A stretch of 60,839 nucleotides of DNA from CAVSIS01 sp963814875 (GCA_963814875.1 CAWFFJ010000013.1:1-60839); one strand, 5' to 3'. Shown: positions 50,119-59,174, numbered from the stretch's first letter. Program-made: numbers and translations. Notes: a model not told the origin generated them from the sequence alone.

Positions 50119-52209
50119 ATGAGCGCCCAGATCTTCCCGACCGACAAGATCCGGAATGTCGCTGTCGTCGGCCATTCCGACACCGGCAAGACCACCCTCG
50201 TCTCCGCACTGCTCTTCGCCAGCGGCACTGTGAACCGCTTCGGCAAGGTCGACGACGGGCACGCCGTCACTGACTTCGACGACGACGAGATCGAGCGTAA
50301 GATCACCATCAACACCGCAGTCGCTCACTTCGCCCACCGCGGCGTCAAGGTCAACCTGATCGACACCCCCGGCTATGCCATCTACACCACTGACGCACTG
50401 CAGGGTCTGCGCATCGCCGACGCCGCCTTGATGATGATCTCGGCGGTGGCGGGCATTGAGGTGCAGACCGAGAAGCTGTGGAAGGCCGCCGCGGCGCGCG
50501 AGCTCCCGGTGCTGCTCGCGGTCAACCTCATGGACCGAGAGCGCGCGTCCTTCCAGCGCACGATCGAGGCGCTGCAGAGGAAGTTCGGACGCGAGGTCGT
50601 TCCGGTTCAGCTCCCGATCGGTGAGGAGACCTCCTTCACCGGTGTCGTCGACCTCGTGAGCGGGGTCGCCACCACCTGGGACAAGGACGAGAGCGGGAAC
50701 CACCGCACGGTCGATGTCCCGGCGGCGATGGAAGACGACGTCGCGGCTGCGCGCGAGGCCCTGATGGAGATGGTCGCCGAGCAGGACGAATCCCTGATGG
50801 AGACCTACCTCGAGTCCGGCGAGCTCGACGAGGCGTCCCTCCGCTCTGGCCTCGCGCAGGCGATCCGCACACGAGCCGTCTTCCCGGTGTTCACGATGGC
50901 CGTCGGCAAGAACCTCGCCGCCCACCCGATGATGGACGCGCTGGTCGACCTGGTGCCGGCCCCGAACTGGCGTCCGGTCCCAGTCTCGGAAGACGGTGGT
51001 GTAGCGGCGGAGCTCTCCGCGACCGCCGACCAGCCATTCTCGGCGTACGTGTTCAAGACCATCTCGGACCCCTACGCCGGTCGGATCTCGCTCATGCGCG
51101 TGTTCACCGGCGCGATCACCAGTGACGCCACGGTCAAGAACGCCACCAACGACGGCAGCGAGCGTCTCGGCGCCCTGTCGGTTCTTCAGGGCAAGGACGT
51201 CGAGCACGTCACCGAGCTCGCCACCGGCGACATCGGCGCGGTGCCGAAGCTCAAGGAGACCCATACCGGCGACACCCTGTGCGACCCCAAACGCACCCTC
51301 GTGCATGCACCGGTCCTGATTCCCGAGCCTGCCATCAGCTTCGCCCTCGAGCCGAAGTCGAAAGGGGACGAGGACAAGATCGCTTCAGCCCTGGCTCGTA
51401 TCCGCGAGGAGGACCCGACGATCAAGGTCGGTCGTGACCCACAGACCAAGGAGATGCTGATCTCCGGCGCCGGGCAGCTTCACGTCGAGGTGGTCGTCGC
51501 GCGGTTGAAGAAGCGCTACAAGGTCGACGTCCTGCTCCACCCGCCGAAGGTACCGTACCGAGAGACCATCACTGCCTCCGCCGAGGTCACCATGCGGCAC
51601 AAGAAGCAGACTGGCGGCTCGGGCCAGTTCGCCGAGTGCAGGATCGGCATGGAACCCAACAAGGGCGGAGGCTACGAGTTCGTCGACAAGATCTTCGGCG
51701 GATCGATCTCCCAGGGCTACCGGCCCGCGGTCGACAAGGGCATCCAGGAGGCGGCAGACCGCGGCGTGCTCGCCGGCTACCCGATGGTCGACTTCCGGGT
51801 AAAGCTCCTCGACGGTAAGGAGCACTCGGTCGACTCCTCCGAAATGGCGTTCAAGATCGCCGGACGGAAGGCATTCAAGGAGTGCGCCGCGCACTGCAAG
51901 CCGACCCTGCTCGAACCGATCATGCGGATCGAGGTCTACACCCCCGAGGACCATATGGGCGACGTCATGGGCGACCTCAACTCGCGCCGTGGCCGGGTCC
52001 AGGGCATGGAGAGCGCAGACGGAATGACCACCGTCAAGGCGCTGGTCCCGTTCGCCGAGATGCTGACCTACGCGCCGACTCTTCGCTCGATCACCGGCGG
52101 CCGGGGCGACTTCCACATGGAGTTTTCCTCCTACGAAGAGGTTCCCAAACAGTTCCAGGAGAAGATCATCGCCGCCGCCGGCCACGCCGAGGAAGAGGAC
52201 GAGGAGTAG
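50119..52209 (+). CDS. Elongation factor G-like GTPase (EF-G2 type)
   Basis: 696 residues, complete five-domain EF-G layout. The P-loop is VVGHSDTGKTTL and G3 is LIDTPGY. Switch I reads TDFDDDEIERKITI rather than the canonical EKERGITI, and the G4 motif is NLMD instead of NKMD. Domain IV has RETITASAEVTMRHKKQTGGSGQF, and domain V ends with QEKIIAAAGHAEEEDEE. These departures match the EF-G2/EF-G-like paralogues more than the housekeeping fusA, which is expected elsewhere with rpsL/tuf. It may act in translocation or recycling under special conditions. Confidence 0.85.
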   Translation: MSAQIFPTDKIRNVAVVGHSDTGKTTLVSALLFASGTVNRFGKVDDGHAVTDFDDDEIERKITINTAVAHFAHRGVKVNLIDTPGYAIYTTDALQGLRIADAALMMISAVAGIEVQTEKLWKAAAARELPVLLAVNLMDRERASFQRTIEALQRKFGREVVPVQLPIGEETSFTGVVDLVSGVATTWDKDESGNHRTVDVPAAMEDDVAAAREALMEMVAEQDESLMETYLESGELDEASLRSGLAQAIRTRAVFPVFTMAVGKNLAAHPMMDALVDLVPAPNWRPVPVSEDGGVAAELSATADQPFSAYVFKTISDPYAGRISLMRVFTGAITSDATVKNATNDGSERLGALSVLQGKDVEHVTELATGDIGAVPKLKETHTGDTLCDPKRTLVHAPVLIPEPAISFALEPKSKGDEDKIASALARIREEDPTIKVGRDPQTKEMLISGAGQLHVEVVVARLKKRYKVDVLLHPPKVPYRETITASAEVTMRHKKQTGGSGQFAECRIGMEPNKGGGYEFVDKIFGGSISQGYRPAVDKGIQEAADRGVLAGYPMVDFRVKLLDGKEHSVDSSEMAFKIAGRKAFKECAAHCKPTLLEPIMRIEVYTPEDHMGDVMGDLNSRRGRVQGMESADGMTTVKALVPFAEMLTYAPTLRSITGGRGDFHMEFSSYEEVPKQFQEKIIAAAGHAEEEDEE

Positions 52210-52223
52210 CAGCGCGCGCCGCA

Positions 52224-52284
52224 TAGCCCCTTGGGGGGCTCTGCGACACTCGCTGCTTTGGATTCGCTGCGCGAATCCTACCGG
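52224..52284. repeat. Intergenic hairpin repeat, copy 2
   Basis: TAGCCCCTTGGGGGGCT hairpin, then GCTGCTTTGGATTCG-CTGCG-CGAATCC and CCGG. Homologous to 8784-8843. The second stem is perfect here, while copy 1 has GGACTCG/CGAGTTCC, so a C-G pair has become T-A with both sides changed. Confidence 0.65.
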
Positions 52285-52297
52285 TCGATCTAGTCCC

Positions 52298-52321
52298 GAA
52301 ACCCCGCCTCAGCGGGGTTTC
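52298..52321. terminator. Bidirectional terminator between the EF-G-like gene and uvrB
   Basis: GAAACCCCGC-CTCA-GCGGGGTTTC, a perfect 10-bp stem with T-rich and A-rich ends. It overlaps the uvrB stop codon and lies between convergent genes. Confidence 0.85.
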
Positions 52322-54329
52322 ACGTCTTGAGGATCTGCTGGCGGCGGAGCTCCTTGACCCGGTCCCGGAGCCGGGCGGCCTCCTCGAACTCGAGCCGCTT
52401 GGCCGCCTCCCGCATGCGCTTCTCGAGCTCGGCGATGAGCTGGTGGAGCGAGCCCGCATCCGCCGGGTCCCAGGTCTCGCGCTCGGCCACCCGCTGGCGC
52501 GACGCCCGTGGCGTCATGTAGTCGAGCTCGCTCATCGCGACCAGTGGGTTGCTCACGTCCTTGATGATCGAACGCGGCTCGATGCCGTGGCGGGCGTTGT
52601 ACTCCGCCTGCTTGGCACGGCGCCGTTCGGTCTCCCCGAGCGCGCGCTCGATCGATCCGGTCCGCCGGTCGGCGTAGAGGATCGCGCGCCCGTTGAGATG
52701 GCGCGCCGCGCGCCCGATGGTCTGGATGAGCGAGGTCTCGGAGCGCAGAAAACCCTCCTGGTCGGCGTCGAGGACTGCGACCAGCGACACCTCGGGCAGG
52801 TCGAGGCCTTCGCGCAGCAGGTTGATCCCGACCAGGACGTCGAACTCGCCACGGCGCAGGTCAGCGAGAATCGCCATCCGTTCGAGAGTGGCAACCTCGG
52901 AGTGCAGGTAGCGGACCCGGACCGCCATCTCGGCGAGGTAGGCGGTCAGGTCCTCCGCCATCCGCTTTGTCAACACCGTCACCAGAACACGCTCACCACG
53001 GGCGGTAACGGCGCGGATTTCCGCGAGCAGGTCGTCGACCTGGTGGGCCGCCGGTCGGACCTGGACCGCCGGGTCGAGCAGCCCGGTCGGTCGGATGAGC
53101 TGCTCGATCACCTCGCCCTGGGACTGGCGCAGCTCGTAAGGACCGGGCGTCGCCGACACGAACATGACCTGGTGCAACCGCGCCTCGAACTCCTCGAAGG
53201 TCAAAGGACGATTGTCGAGCGCCGAGGGCAGACGGAAGCCGAACTCGACCAGGGTCTGCTTGCGCGAGCGGTCACCGTGGAACATCCCCTGGACCTGGGG
53301 CACGGTGACGTGCGACTCGTCGACGATACACAGGAAGTCGCGGGGAAAGTAGTCGAGCAGGGTGGGCGGCGGTTCACCCGGGGCGCGGCCGGTGAGGTGG
53401 CGCGAGTAGTTCTCGATACCCTGGCAGTAGCCGAGCTCGGTCAGCATCTCGAGGTCGAACAGGGTCCGCTGGGCGAGGCGCTGCGCCTCGAGCAGCCGCT
53501 CCTCGGCGCGCAGGACAGTGAGCCGATCGTCGAGCTCGGCGCGAATCCCGTCGATCGCGGCCAGCAGTCGCTCGCGCGGGGTCACGTAGTGGGTGCGAGG
53601 GTAGAGCGGCAGGCGATCGAGAGACTCCACGATCGCACCGCGAATCGGATCGATGCGGTCGATGGACTCGACCTCGTCGCCCCAGAACGAGATCCGAACC
53701 GCGCCGTCGTCGTAGGGCGGCCACACCTCGAGCACGTCGCCGCGGAGCCTGAAGCTGCCCGGAGCCAGGTCGAGGTTGGTGCGCTGGTACTGCATCTTGG
53801 CGAGCTGGCGCAGGACCTCCTCGAGCGGCGCGTCGCCGCCGACCTCGAACAGCTGCAACATGCCGAAGTAGGCCTCCGGCGATCCGAGACCGTAGATGCA
53901 GCTCACCGAGGCCACGATGATCACGTCGCGGCGCTCGAACAGCGACCGGGTCGCGGCCAGCCGCATGCGGTCGATCTCCTCGTTGATCGAGGTCTCCTTC
54001 TCGATGTAGGTGTCGCTGGTGGGGACGTAGGCTTCAGGCTGATAGTAGTCGTAGTACGAGACGAAGTACTCGACCGCGTTGTCGGGAAAGAACGCCTTGA
54101 ACTCCTGGTAGAGCTGCGCCGCGAGCGTCTTGTTGTGCGACAGCACCAGGGTCGGACGTCCGCTGCCCTCGATCAGCTTGGCCATGGTGAAGGTCTTGCC
54201 CGAGCCGGTGACCCCGAGCAGCGTCTGGAAGGCGAGGCCGTCGCTCAACCCCTGGGCCAGGCGAACGATCGCCTCGACCTGGTCGCCGGCGGGCTCGAAT
54301 GGGGCGCGGAGGACGAAGGCGCGGCTCAC
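52320..54329 (-). CDS. uvrB: Excinuclease ABC subunit B
   Basis: 669 residues from the GTG at 54329, close to E. coli UvrB (673). An in-frame GTG at 54380 would add 17 residues overlapping the upstream gene. The DNA-damage helicase has Walker A GVTGSGKTFTMA, the beta-hairpin region YFVSYYDYYQPEAYVPTSDT, DESH in LCIVDESHVTVPQ, VLVGINLLREGLDLPEV, QTIGRAARHLNG, and a C-terminal UVR motif (EKRMREAAKRLEFEEAARLR) that contacts UvrC. It acts in nucleotide excision repair. The GTG lies 8 bases after the stop of the small upstream gene. Confidence 0.95.
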   Translation of the reverse strand: MSRAFVLRAPFEPAGDQVEAIVRLAQGLSDGLAFQTLLGVTGSGKTFTMAKLIEGSGRPTLVLSHNKTLAAQLYQEFKAFFPDNAVEYFVSYYDYYQPEAYVPTSDTYIEKETSINEEIDRMRLAATRSLFERRDVIIVASVSCIYGLGSPEAYFGMLQLFEVGGDAPLEEVLRQLAKMQYQRTNLDLAPGSFRLRGDVLEVWPPYDDGAVRISFWGDEVESIDRIDPIRGAIVESLDRLPLYPRTHYVTPRERLLAAIDGIRAELDDRLTVLRAEERLLEAQRLAQRTLFDLEMLTELGYCQGIENYSRHLTGRAPGEPPPTLLDYFPRDFLCIVDESHVTVPQVQGMFHGDRSRKQTLVEFGFRLPSALDNRPLTFEEFEARLHQVMFVSATPGPYELRQSQGEVIEQLIRPTGLLDPAVQVRPAAHQVDDLLAEIRAVTARGERVLVTVLTKRMAEDLTAYLAEMAVRVRYLHSEVATLERMAILADLRRGEFDVLVGINLLREGLDLPEVSLVAVLDADQEGFLRSETSLIQTIGRAARHLNGRAILYADRRTGSIERALGETERRRAKQAEYNARHGIEPRSIIKDVSNPLVAMSELDYMTPRASRQRVAERETWDPADAGSLHQLIAELEKRMREAAKRLEFEEAARLRDRVKELRRQQILKT

Positions 54330-54336
54330 GGTCGGC

Positions 54337-54756
54337 TCACCGGGCTTCGGGCGCAGGAGATCGGACGACGCGCTCTCCACGCCATCCGGCGCAGGTCGCC
54401 TCGAGGAAGTCCGCCAGCTCGCCGGCCTCGGCAGCGGTCAGCCGCCGGTCCTCCAGCGCCGCACCGACCCGCGCAAGGAAGGCGCCGGTCGCCGCATCGC
54501 GGTCCGGCGCGTCGGGCAGGCCGTTCACGAAGGCCTCGAGACCGGCCTGCAGGCGACGCCGCGTCGCACCATCGAGATCAGCGGGCAGGCTCTCCTCGAC
54601 CCGTTCGCTCGCGCGCACCACGAGCCAGTCCACTCCGCGGTCGAGGACCACGAAGCCCCCGACCAGAATTGCCGCCATCACGGCAACTGCCGCCCCGCAA
54701 CCTGCCTTGGACACCCCGCCGAGGGATCTGCCGCCGGACGCTCCGGCTCTCGGCAC
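54337..54756 (-). CDS. Small membrane-anchored hypothetical protein
   Basis: 139 residues starting with GTG 4 bases after the speA stop. One transmembrane helix spans about 20-41 (AAVAVMAAILVGGFVVL). A helical domain follows (about 50-130) rich in A, D, E and R, with LDGATRRRLQAGLEAFVNGL and LEDRRLTAAEAGELADFLEA. No family is recognised. It is placed between speA and uvrB in a compact operon. The real coding nature is supported by position and length rather than by homology. Confidence 0.6.
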   Translation of the reverse strand: MPRAGASGGRSLGGVSKAGCGAAVAVMAAILVGGFVVLDRGVDWLVVRASERVEESLPADLDGATRRRLQAGLEAFVNGLPDAPDRDAATGAFLARVGAALEDRRLTAAEAGELADFLEATCAGWRGERVVRSPAPEAR

Positions 54757-54760
54757 GCGG

Positions 54761-56725
54761 TCACCCCTCCTCGAGGTAGGTGTAGCCGTCGAGGCCGTGC
54801 TGGTAGAAGCGCTGCAGCTGGCGACCCTCCTTGACCGTCAGCCGCTTGCGTCGGACAGCCTCCTCGACGTCGAGCCGCAGCGCCTCGGTGAGCCGCTCGG
54901 GATCGTACTGAACGTAGGTCAGGACCTCGCGCACCGTGTCGCCGGGAACCAGTTCCTCGATCGTCCACTCGCCGTCCTCGTCGAAGCCGATGTGGACCGC
55001 GTGGGTGTCGCCGAAGAGGTTGTGCAGGTCGCCCAGGATCTCCTGGTAGGCGCCGACGAGGAACGCGCCCAGGTAGTACGGCTCATCAGGGCGCAGTGCG
55101 TGCACGTCGAGGGCTGACCGGGTCTCGCCGGGTCCGACGAAACGGTCGATCTTGCCCTCGGAGTCGCAGGTGATGTCGGCCAGGATCGCCCGTCGCTCCG
55201 GTCTCTGGTCGAGGCGGTGGATCGGCAGGACCGGAAACAGCTGTTCGATCGCCCAGCTGTCCGGCATTGACTGGAACACCGACAGGTTGCAGAAGTAGAT
55301 GTCCGACATCTGCCGGACCAGGATCTCGAACTCCTCGGGAACGTCGCCGTCGGCGCGCAGGCGCTTGAGGATTTCCGAGCACACCGCCCAGTAGAGCCGC
55401 TCCGCAAGACCCCGGTCGACCAGATCCAGGTAGCCGAGCCGGAACAGGTTCATCGCCTCGTCATGGGCCTGCACGGAGTCGTGGAACGCCTCTTCGAGGC
55501 GGCCGTCATTGACCAGGTCGTAGGCTCCGTAGAGGTCCCAGAGCGGCTGCGCCAGCTCCTCCGGCTTGCGCCCGCCGGCGGCCTCCTGGATGGTCGCTGG
55601 CACCTTGAACCCATCGAAGCTGGTCGAACCGAGCACGTCGAAGACGAGCACCGAGTGGTAGGCGGTGATGGCGCGGCCCGACTCGGACACGATCGTCGGG
55701 TGCGGAACGCCTGCAGTGTCGCAGACCTCGCCGATCCGGTACACGACGTCGGCGGCGTACTCTTCGAGGGTGTAGTTGATTGAAGACTCCTGGGTCGACT
55801 GCGTGCCGTCGTAGTCGACGCCGAGCCCGCCGCCGATGTCGATGTAGCGCATCCCGGCGCCGAGCCGGTGCAGCTCGGTGTAGACGAAGGCGAGCTCGGT
55901 GATCGCGTTCTTGACGCTGCGAATGTCGAACACCTGGCTGCCGACGTGACAGTGCAGAAGCTGCAGGCAGTCGGCCATGTTGCGGTCCTTGAGGTACTGC
56001 AGGGCGTCTAGGATCTCCGCGACGTGGAGCCCGAACTTCGAACGCAGCCCTCCCGAGTCTTCCCAGCGGCCGCTGCCGCGCGCGGACAGCTTGACCCGCA
56101 TGCCGATCGTCGGGCGTACGTCGTAGCGCTCGGCGTGGCGGACGATCAGCTCGAGCTCGGAGAACTTCTCTACCACTGGGATGATCGTTCGCCCGAGCTT
56201 CGCGGCGAGCACGACCGTCTCGATGAACTCGCTGTCCTTGAAACCGTTGCACACGATCGGCATCGCGCTTCGGGAGTCGGTGATACCGAGCACGGCGAGC
56301 AGCTCCGGCTTCGAGCCCGCCTCGAGACCGAAGCCGTAGCGGCTGCCGAAGGTACGGATCTGCTCGACAACGTGACGCTGCTGATTGACCTTGATCGGGT
56401 ACACGCAGACGTAGCTGCCGCGATACTCGTGCTCTTCGATCGCCGCAGCGAAGGCGTCGTGCAGCGCCCGCAGGCGGCTCCCCAGGAGGTCGCGAAAGCG
56501 GAGCAGGACCGGCGTCCCGATGCCGCGCTCCGTAAGCCCCTCGACGACATCGAAGAGGTCGATGGTCCGCCCGGGGCGGCGGTCGGGCCGCACCGTCAGG
56601 TGGCCCTTCTTGTTGACCGAGAAGTAGCCCTGACCCCAGGCCTCCACACTGTAGAGCTGGCTGGAGTCCTGGACCGACCAGTCGGGCTTGCGTTCCGCAC
56701 GGCGCGAGGGAGCATCCTTCGTCAT
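54761..56725 (-). CDS. speA: Biosynthetic arginine decarboxylase
   Basis: 654 residues, fold-type III PLP enzyme converting arginine to agmatine for polyamine synthesis. VCVYPIKVNQQRHVVEQI carries the PLP lysine. GFGLEAGSKPELLAVLG, LQLLHCHVGSQVFDIRSVK, YIDIGGGLGVDYDGT and VSESGRAITAYHSVLVFDV follow. SpeA landmarks in the C-terminal domain are VFQSMPDSWAIEQLFPVLPI, ADITCDSEGKIDRF and YYLGAFLVGAYQEILGDLHN. A TACAAT hexamer lies 6 bases before the ATG and there is no Shine-Dalgarno. It heads the operon with the small membrane gene and uvrB. Confidence 0.95.
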   Translation of the reverse strand: MTKDAPSRRAERKPDWSVQDSSQLYSVEAWGQGYFSVNKKGHLTVRPDRRPGRTIDLFDVVEGLTERGIGTPVLLRFRDLLGSRLRALHDAFAAAIEEHEYRGSYVCVYPIKVNQQRHVVEQIRTFGSRYGFGLEAGSKPELLAVLGITDSRSAMPIVCNGFKDSEFIETVVLAAKLGRTIIPVVEKFSELELIVRHAERYDVRPTIGMRVKLSARGSGRWEDSGGLRSKFGLHVAEILDALQYLKDRNMADCLQLLHCHVGSQVFDIRSVKNAITELAFVYTELHRLGAGMRYIDIGGGLGVDYDGTQSTQESSINYTLEEYAADVVYRIGEVCDTAGVPHPTIVSESGRAITAYHSVLVFDVLGSTSFDGFKVPATIQEAAGGRKPEELAQPLWDLYGAYDLVNDGRLEEAFHDSVQAHDEAMNLFRLGYLDLVDRGLAERLYWAVCSEILKRLRADGDVPEEFEILVRQMSDIYFCNLSVFQSMPDSWAIEQLFPVLPIHRLDQRPERRAILADITCDSEGKIDRFVGPGETRSALDVHALRPDEPYYLGAFLVGAYQEILGDLHNLFGDTHAVHIGFDEDGEWTIEELVPGDTVREVLTYVQYDPERLTEALRLDVEEAVRRKRLTVKEGRQLQRFYQHGLDGYTYLEEG

Positions 56726-56731
56726 TCGCGC

Positions 56732-56737
56732 ATTGTA
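56732..56737 (-). promoter_or_regulatory. -10 hexamer, leaderless start of speA
   Basis: TACAAT on the minus strand (5 of 6 consensus positions) ends 6 bases before the ATG at 56725. Confidence 0.55.
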
Positions 56738-56775
56738 CGCAGAACCGGGTCGAAGAGAAGCGGTCGCAGAGGTCG

Positions 56776-57724
56776 TCAGACGATCTCGTCGGCGCCGGCT
56801 GAGTCGCCTTCCTCGGTCATCCTACGGAACTCCACCCACAGCTCGGGGTCGAGCCAGCCCTTGGCGGTCTCCTCGGCCATGACATCGAGTGCACCCTCGA
56901 CGGTCATCGCCGCCCGATAGCAGCGGTCGCTGGTCAGGGCGTCGAAGATGTCCACCAGCTGGAACACCCGCGCGAGCAAAGGAATCTCCTGCCCGTTCAG
57001 GCCGTCAGGGTACCCGGTGCCGTTCCAGCGCTCGTGGTGGTGGCGAATGATCGGCAGGACGCTGCGCAGCGAGCGCAGCGGCGAGCAGATCGCGACCCCG
57101 ATCTCGACGTGACGGTGCATGATCGCGAACTCCTCGTCGGTGAGGCGGCCGGGCTTGAGCAGGATCGCGTCGGGAATGCCCACCTTGCCGAGGTCGTGCA
57201 GATAACCGCCCCGTTTGAGAGCGCGCAGGTCGTCCGCGCCGAGGCCCAGTCGGCTTCCGAAACGCACCGCCTGACGCGCCAGTCGCTCGCAGTGGTCGCC
57301 GGTGCCCTCGTCGCGAGCCTCGATCGTCCTCGCGATGGAGAAGAGAATCTGCTCGGCCGACTCGAGCTCCTCGATCAGGCGGCGGAAGTTGACCAGGTTG
57401 CGGACCCGGACCTCGAGCTCGGTGAGCTCGCAGGGCTTGTTCAAGAAGTCGGTAGCCCCCGCGTCGAGAGCGGCGATGCGGGCATCGCGGCCGCCCTGGC
57501 CGGTGAGGAAGACCACCGGGATGAGCTGAGTTTCGGGGCGGCTCTTCAGCTGCTGGCAGACCTCGAAACCGTCCATGCCGGGCATGTTGACGTCGAGCAG
57601 GATGACGTCCGGCTGCTGCTCGTCGGCCAAGATGAGCGCGGACGGACCGTCCACGGCCTGCCACACATCGTATCCGAGCGTTCCGAGCGCACCCGAAATG
57701 GCTTCGAGTGCCCCGGCATCGATG
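56776..57724 (-). pseudogene. HD-GYP response regulator, 5'-truncated in the receiver domain
   Basis: About 316 residues remain. The receiver begins abruptly at DAGALEAISGALGTLGYDVW, lacking the first beta strand and acidic pair; the phosphoacceptor is intact in VILLDVNMPGMDGF and the lysine in FLNKPCE. The HD-GYP domain is complete: HDLGKVGIPDAIL, HRHVEIGVAICSPL, HHHERWNGTGYPDGLNG and IFDALTSDRCYR. Open reading continues past 57724, but that sequence is the antisense of a helicase gene, so it is not native. The intact protein would degrade c-di-GMP under phosphorylation control. This copy has lost its start and probably its promoter. Confidence 0.85.
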
Positions 57725-58045
57725 AACGAGCGTACGGGCGAAAAGGTCGGGCAGATCCGAGAGCTTGCGCTCGAGCTGGACGCTCCGGTCATTGCCTGCT
57801 CGCAGCTATCCCGCGAGAGCGAGAAGGAGAAGCGCGCTCCGAGGTTGTCAGACCTCCGCGAGTCGGGCGAACTTGAGCAGGATGCGCATGCCGTGATCTT
57901 CCTGCACAGGCCAAACGCGGACAACCCGCGAGCCATCGTCGCCCTCGTCGAGAAGAACCGGGACGGCCCATGTGGAGTTGTTCCAATGCTTTTCGACGGG
58001 CCAAGGTTTGCGTTTTCGGCGGTGGATGAGAGGGGTGCGTGGTGA
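57722..58045 (+). CDS. Replicative DNA helicase (DnaB-type) C-terminal fragment
   Basis: 107 residues from an ATG exactly at the junction. The fragment carries the last RecA-like motifs of DnaB: LDAPVIACSQLSRESEKEKR, LSDLRESGELEQDAHAVIF and VALVEKNRDGPCGVVPMLFD. A full DnaB has some 350 residues before this point (N-terminal domain, Walker A and B), all missing. It is followed by tightly overlapping small phage-like genes. It cannot be an active helicase; either it was cut by rearrangement or the assembly joins two molecules here. Confidence 0.8.
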   Translation: MNERTGEKVGQIRELALELDAPVIACSQLSRESEKEKRAPRLSDLRESGELEQDAHAVIFLHRPNADNPRAIVALVEKNRDGPCGVVPMLFDGPRFAFSAVDERGAW

Positions 58046-58206
58046 GCAAAACTGAGACCCTCAACGTTCTGGAGACGAACCTGACGTGGCTCGTCCGGGA
58101 ACGTTCAAACGTCACAATCCGGTTGCTCGAAGTTGAGGAGTACATCATCGCGGTCAAACGGAAGATGGCTGAGTTGGAGCGAGAGGAAGGCGAGGACGAT
58201 GAATGA
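58042..58206 (+). CDS. Small phage-type protein, predicted coiled coil
   Basis: 54 residues from a GTG overlapping the helicase-fragment stop. Charged and helical (LLEVEEYIIAVKRKMAELER), likely a short coiled coil. Not recognised. The stop overlaps the next gene by 8 bases. Confidence 0.55.
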   Translation: MSKTETLNVLETNLTWLVRERSNVTIRLLEVEEYIIAVKRKMAELEREEGEDDE

Positions 58207-58357
58207 CGACCTCCGCAAGTGGACCGCTGCGGCGCGCTACCTCGTGGCGGCGCTCGAGCGGCAGGGGATCTCGCGGGAGAGGGCGCGCGAGATGGTACGG
58301 GATGCGTGGAAGTGCGCGGGGTTGCCGGTGCTGAGGAAGGGAACGGACTATGACTGA
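58199..58357 (+). CDS. Small phage-type hypothetical protein
   Basis: 52 residues from the ATG at 58199 (GAGAGGAAGGCGAGG upstream). WTAAARYLVAALERQGISRE and REMVRDAWKCAGLPV suggest two helices. Not recognised. Overlaps its neighbours on both sides by 8 bases, as typical in phage early operons. Confidence 0.55.
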   Translation: MNDDLRKWTAAARYLVAALERQGISRERAREMVRDAWKCAGLPVLRKGTDYD

Positions 58358-58784
58358 GAAGCTCACCATCGCGGAGGCCCGCGAGCGCGGCATGCTCGAC
58401 GGCAAGCGCCTCCAGCCGACGACGCCGACGGAGTCCGCGCGGGTGCGACAGGTCCAGGCAGAGCTTGACCGCATGACCGCGTGGCTGCGGTTCCTTGCGA
58501 AACTAGGCGAGCCTGTCTTGCTCGAGCATCGCTTCCATGAGACGCGGAAGTGGCGGCTCGATGCCTACTGGCCAGGACCGCGGGTGGCGCTCGAAGTGGA
58601 CGGCGGGGGGTGGGTCGGCGGTGCGCATCACCGGGAGGCCGGCCGGCGCCGGGACAACAAGAAGGAGCTCGAGGCCGAGCTCGCTGGAATCTTCGTGGTC
58701 CGGTGTAGCTGGGACCACGTGAAGAACGGGCGAGGCTCAAGCGATGCTCGAACGGGTGTTTCGAGAGAGGAGGTGATGAGGTGA
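58350..58784 (+). CDS. Phage-type protein with restriction-endonuclease-like fold (DUF559/Vsr-like pattern)
   Basis: 144 residues. The second half reads EHRFHETRKWRLDAYWPGPRVALEVDGG-x-W-x-GGAHHR and later IFVVRCSWDHVKNG. A charged beta strand, D, then E-V-D is the PD-(D/E)xK pattern seen in phage DUF559/VSR-like nucleases. I infer a nuclease, possibly a Holliday-junction or nicking enzyme. GGAACGGA precedes the ATG. It overlaps the next ORF by a GTGA junction. Confidence 0.6.
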   Translation: MTEKLTIAEARERGMLDGKRLQPTTPTESARVRQVQAELDRMTAWLRFLAKLGEPVLLEHRFHETRKWRLDAYWPGPRVALEVDGGGWVGGAHHREAGRRRDNKKELEAELAGIFVVRCSWDHVKNGRGSSDARTGVSREEVMR

Positions 58785-58918
58785 AACAGACACGAGTATT
58801 AACGTTCTATCCAATCGCTTTTATGTGGCTAGCCTTCGCTATCTGGTGTGCCGCAACTGGGAAGGTGAACCCATGGCTCGTCGCGTTGCTTGCTACGATG
58901 GACTGGGGGGAGAGGTGA
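58781..58918 (+). CDS. Tiny single-pass membrane protein
   Basis: 45 residues, mainly hydrophobic (YPIAFMWLAFAIWCAATG and NPWLVALLATM). It starts with GTG after GGAGGTGATGAG. Size, hydrophobicity and place in a phage-like module would allow a holin-like or superinfection role, but nothing proves this. Confidence 0.4.
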   Translation: MKQTRVLTFYPIAFMWLAFAIWCAATGKVNPWLVALLATMDWGER

Positions 58919-58922
58919 TGAG

Positions 58923-59174
58923 GTGAAAGACGTCAAGGTGATTCTTGGGAAATTCGACGGTTGTATTCATGGATGGAATGCAAGGCTATACAGTGATGGT
59001 GAGTTAGTTGACAATTGCGTGAAGGTGGAAATAACCATCGATGTGAACAATGTCGTGACTGTCAACGGCTTCATGGTCAACTCGCTCACTGTGTTGATGG
59101 AGGATGAGGACGAACGCATCAAGGGACTTGAGGACAGAATCCGAGATGACTACGGAGTGGGAGGGACACTGTGA
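58923..59174 (+). CDS. Small phage-type hypothetical protein
   Basis: 83 residues from a GTG after a second GAGAGGTGATGAG. Predominantly beta pattern (VKVEITIDVNNVVTVNGFMV) with an acidic C-terminus. Base composition is clearly less GC-rich than the chromosomal part. Not recognised. Confidence 0.5.
   Translation: MKDVKVILGKFDGCIHGWNARLYSDGELVDNCVKVEITIDVNNVVTVNGFMVNSLTVLMEDEDERIKGLEDRIRDDYGVGGTL

Noticed and set aside
52443..54779. 778-residue open frame on the plus strand
   Set aside because: Antisense to uvrB; shadow caused by codon composition.
57725..57936. N-terminal extension of the HD-GYP regulator past the junction
   Set aside because: This stretch is the antisense of the DnaB fragment and gives a serine-rich sequence unlike any receiver start.
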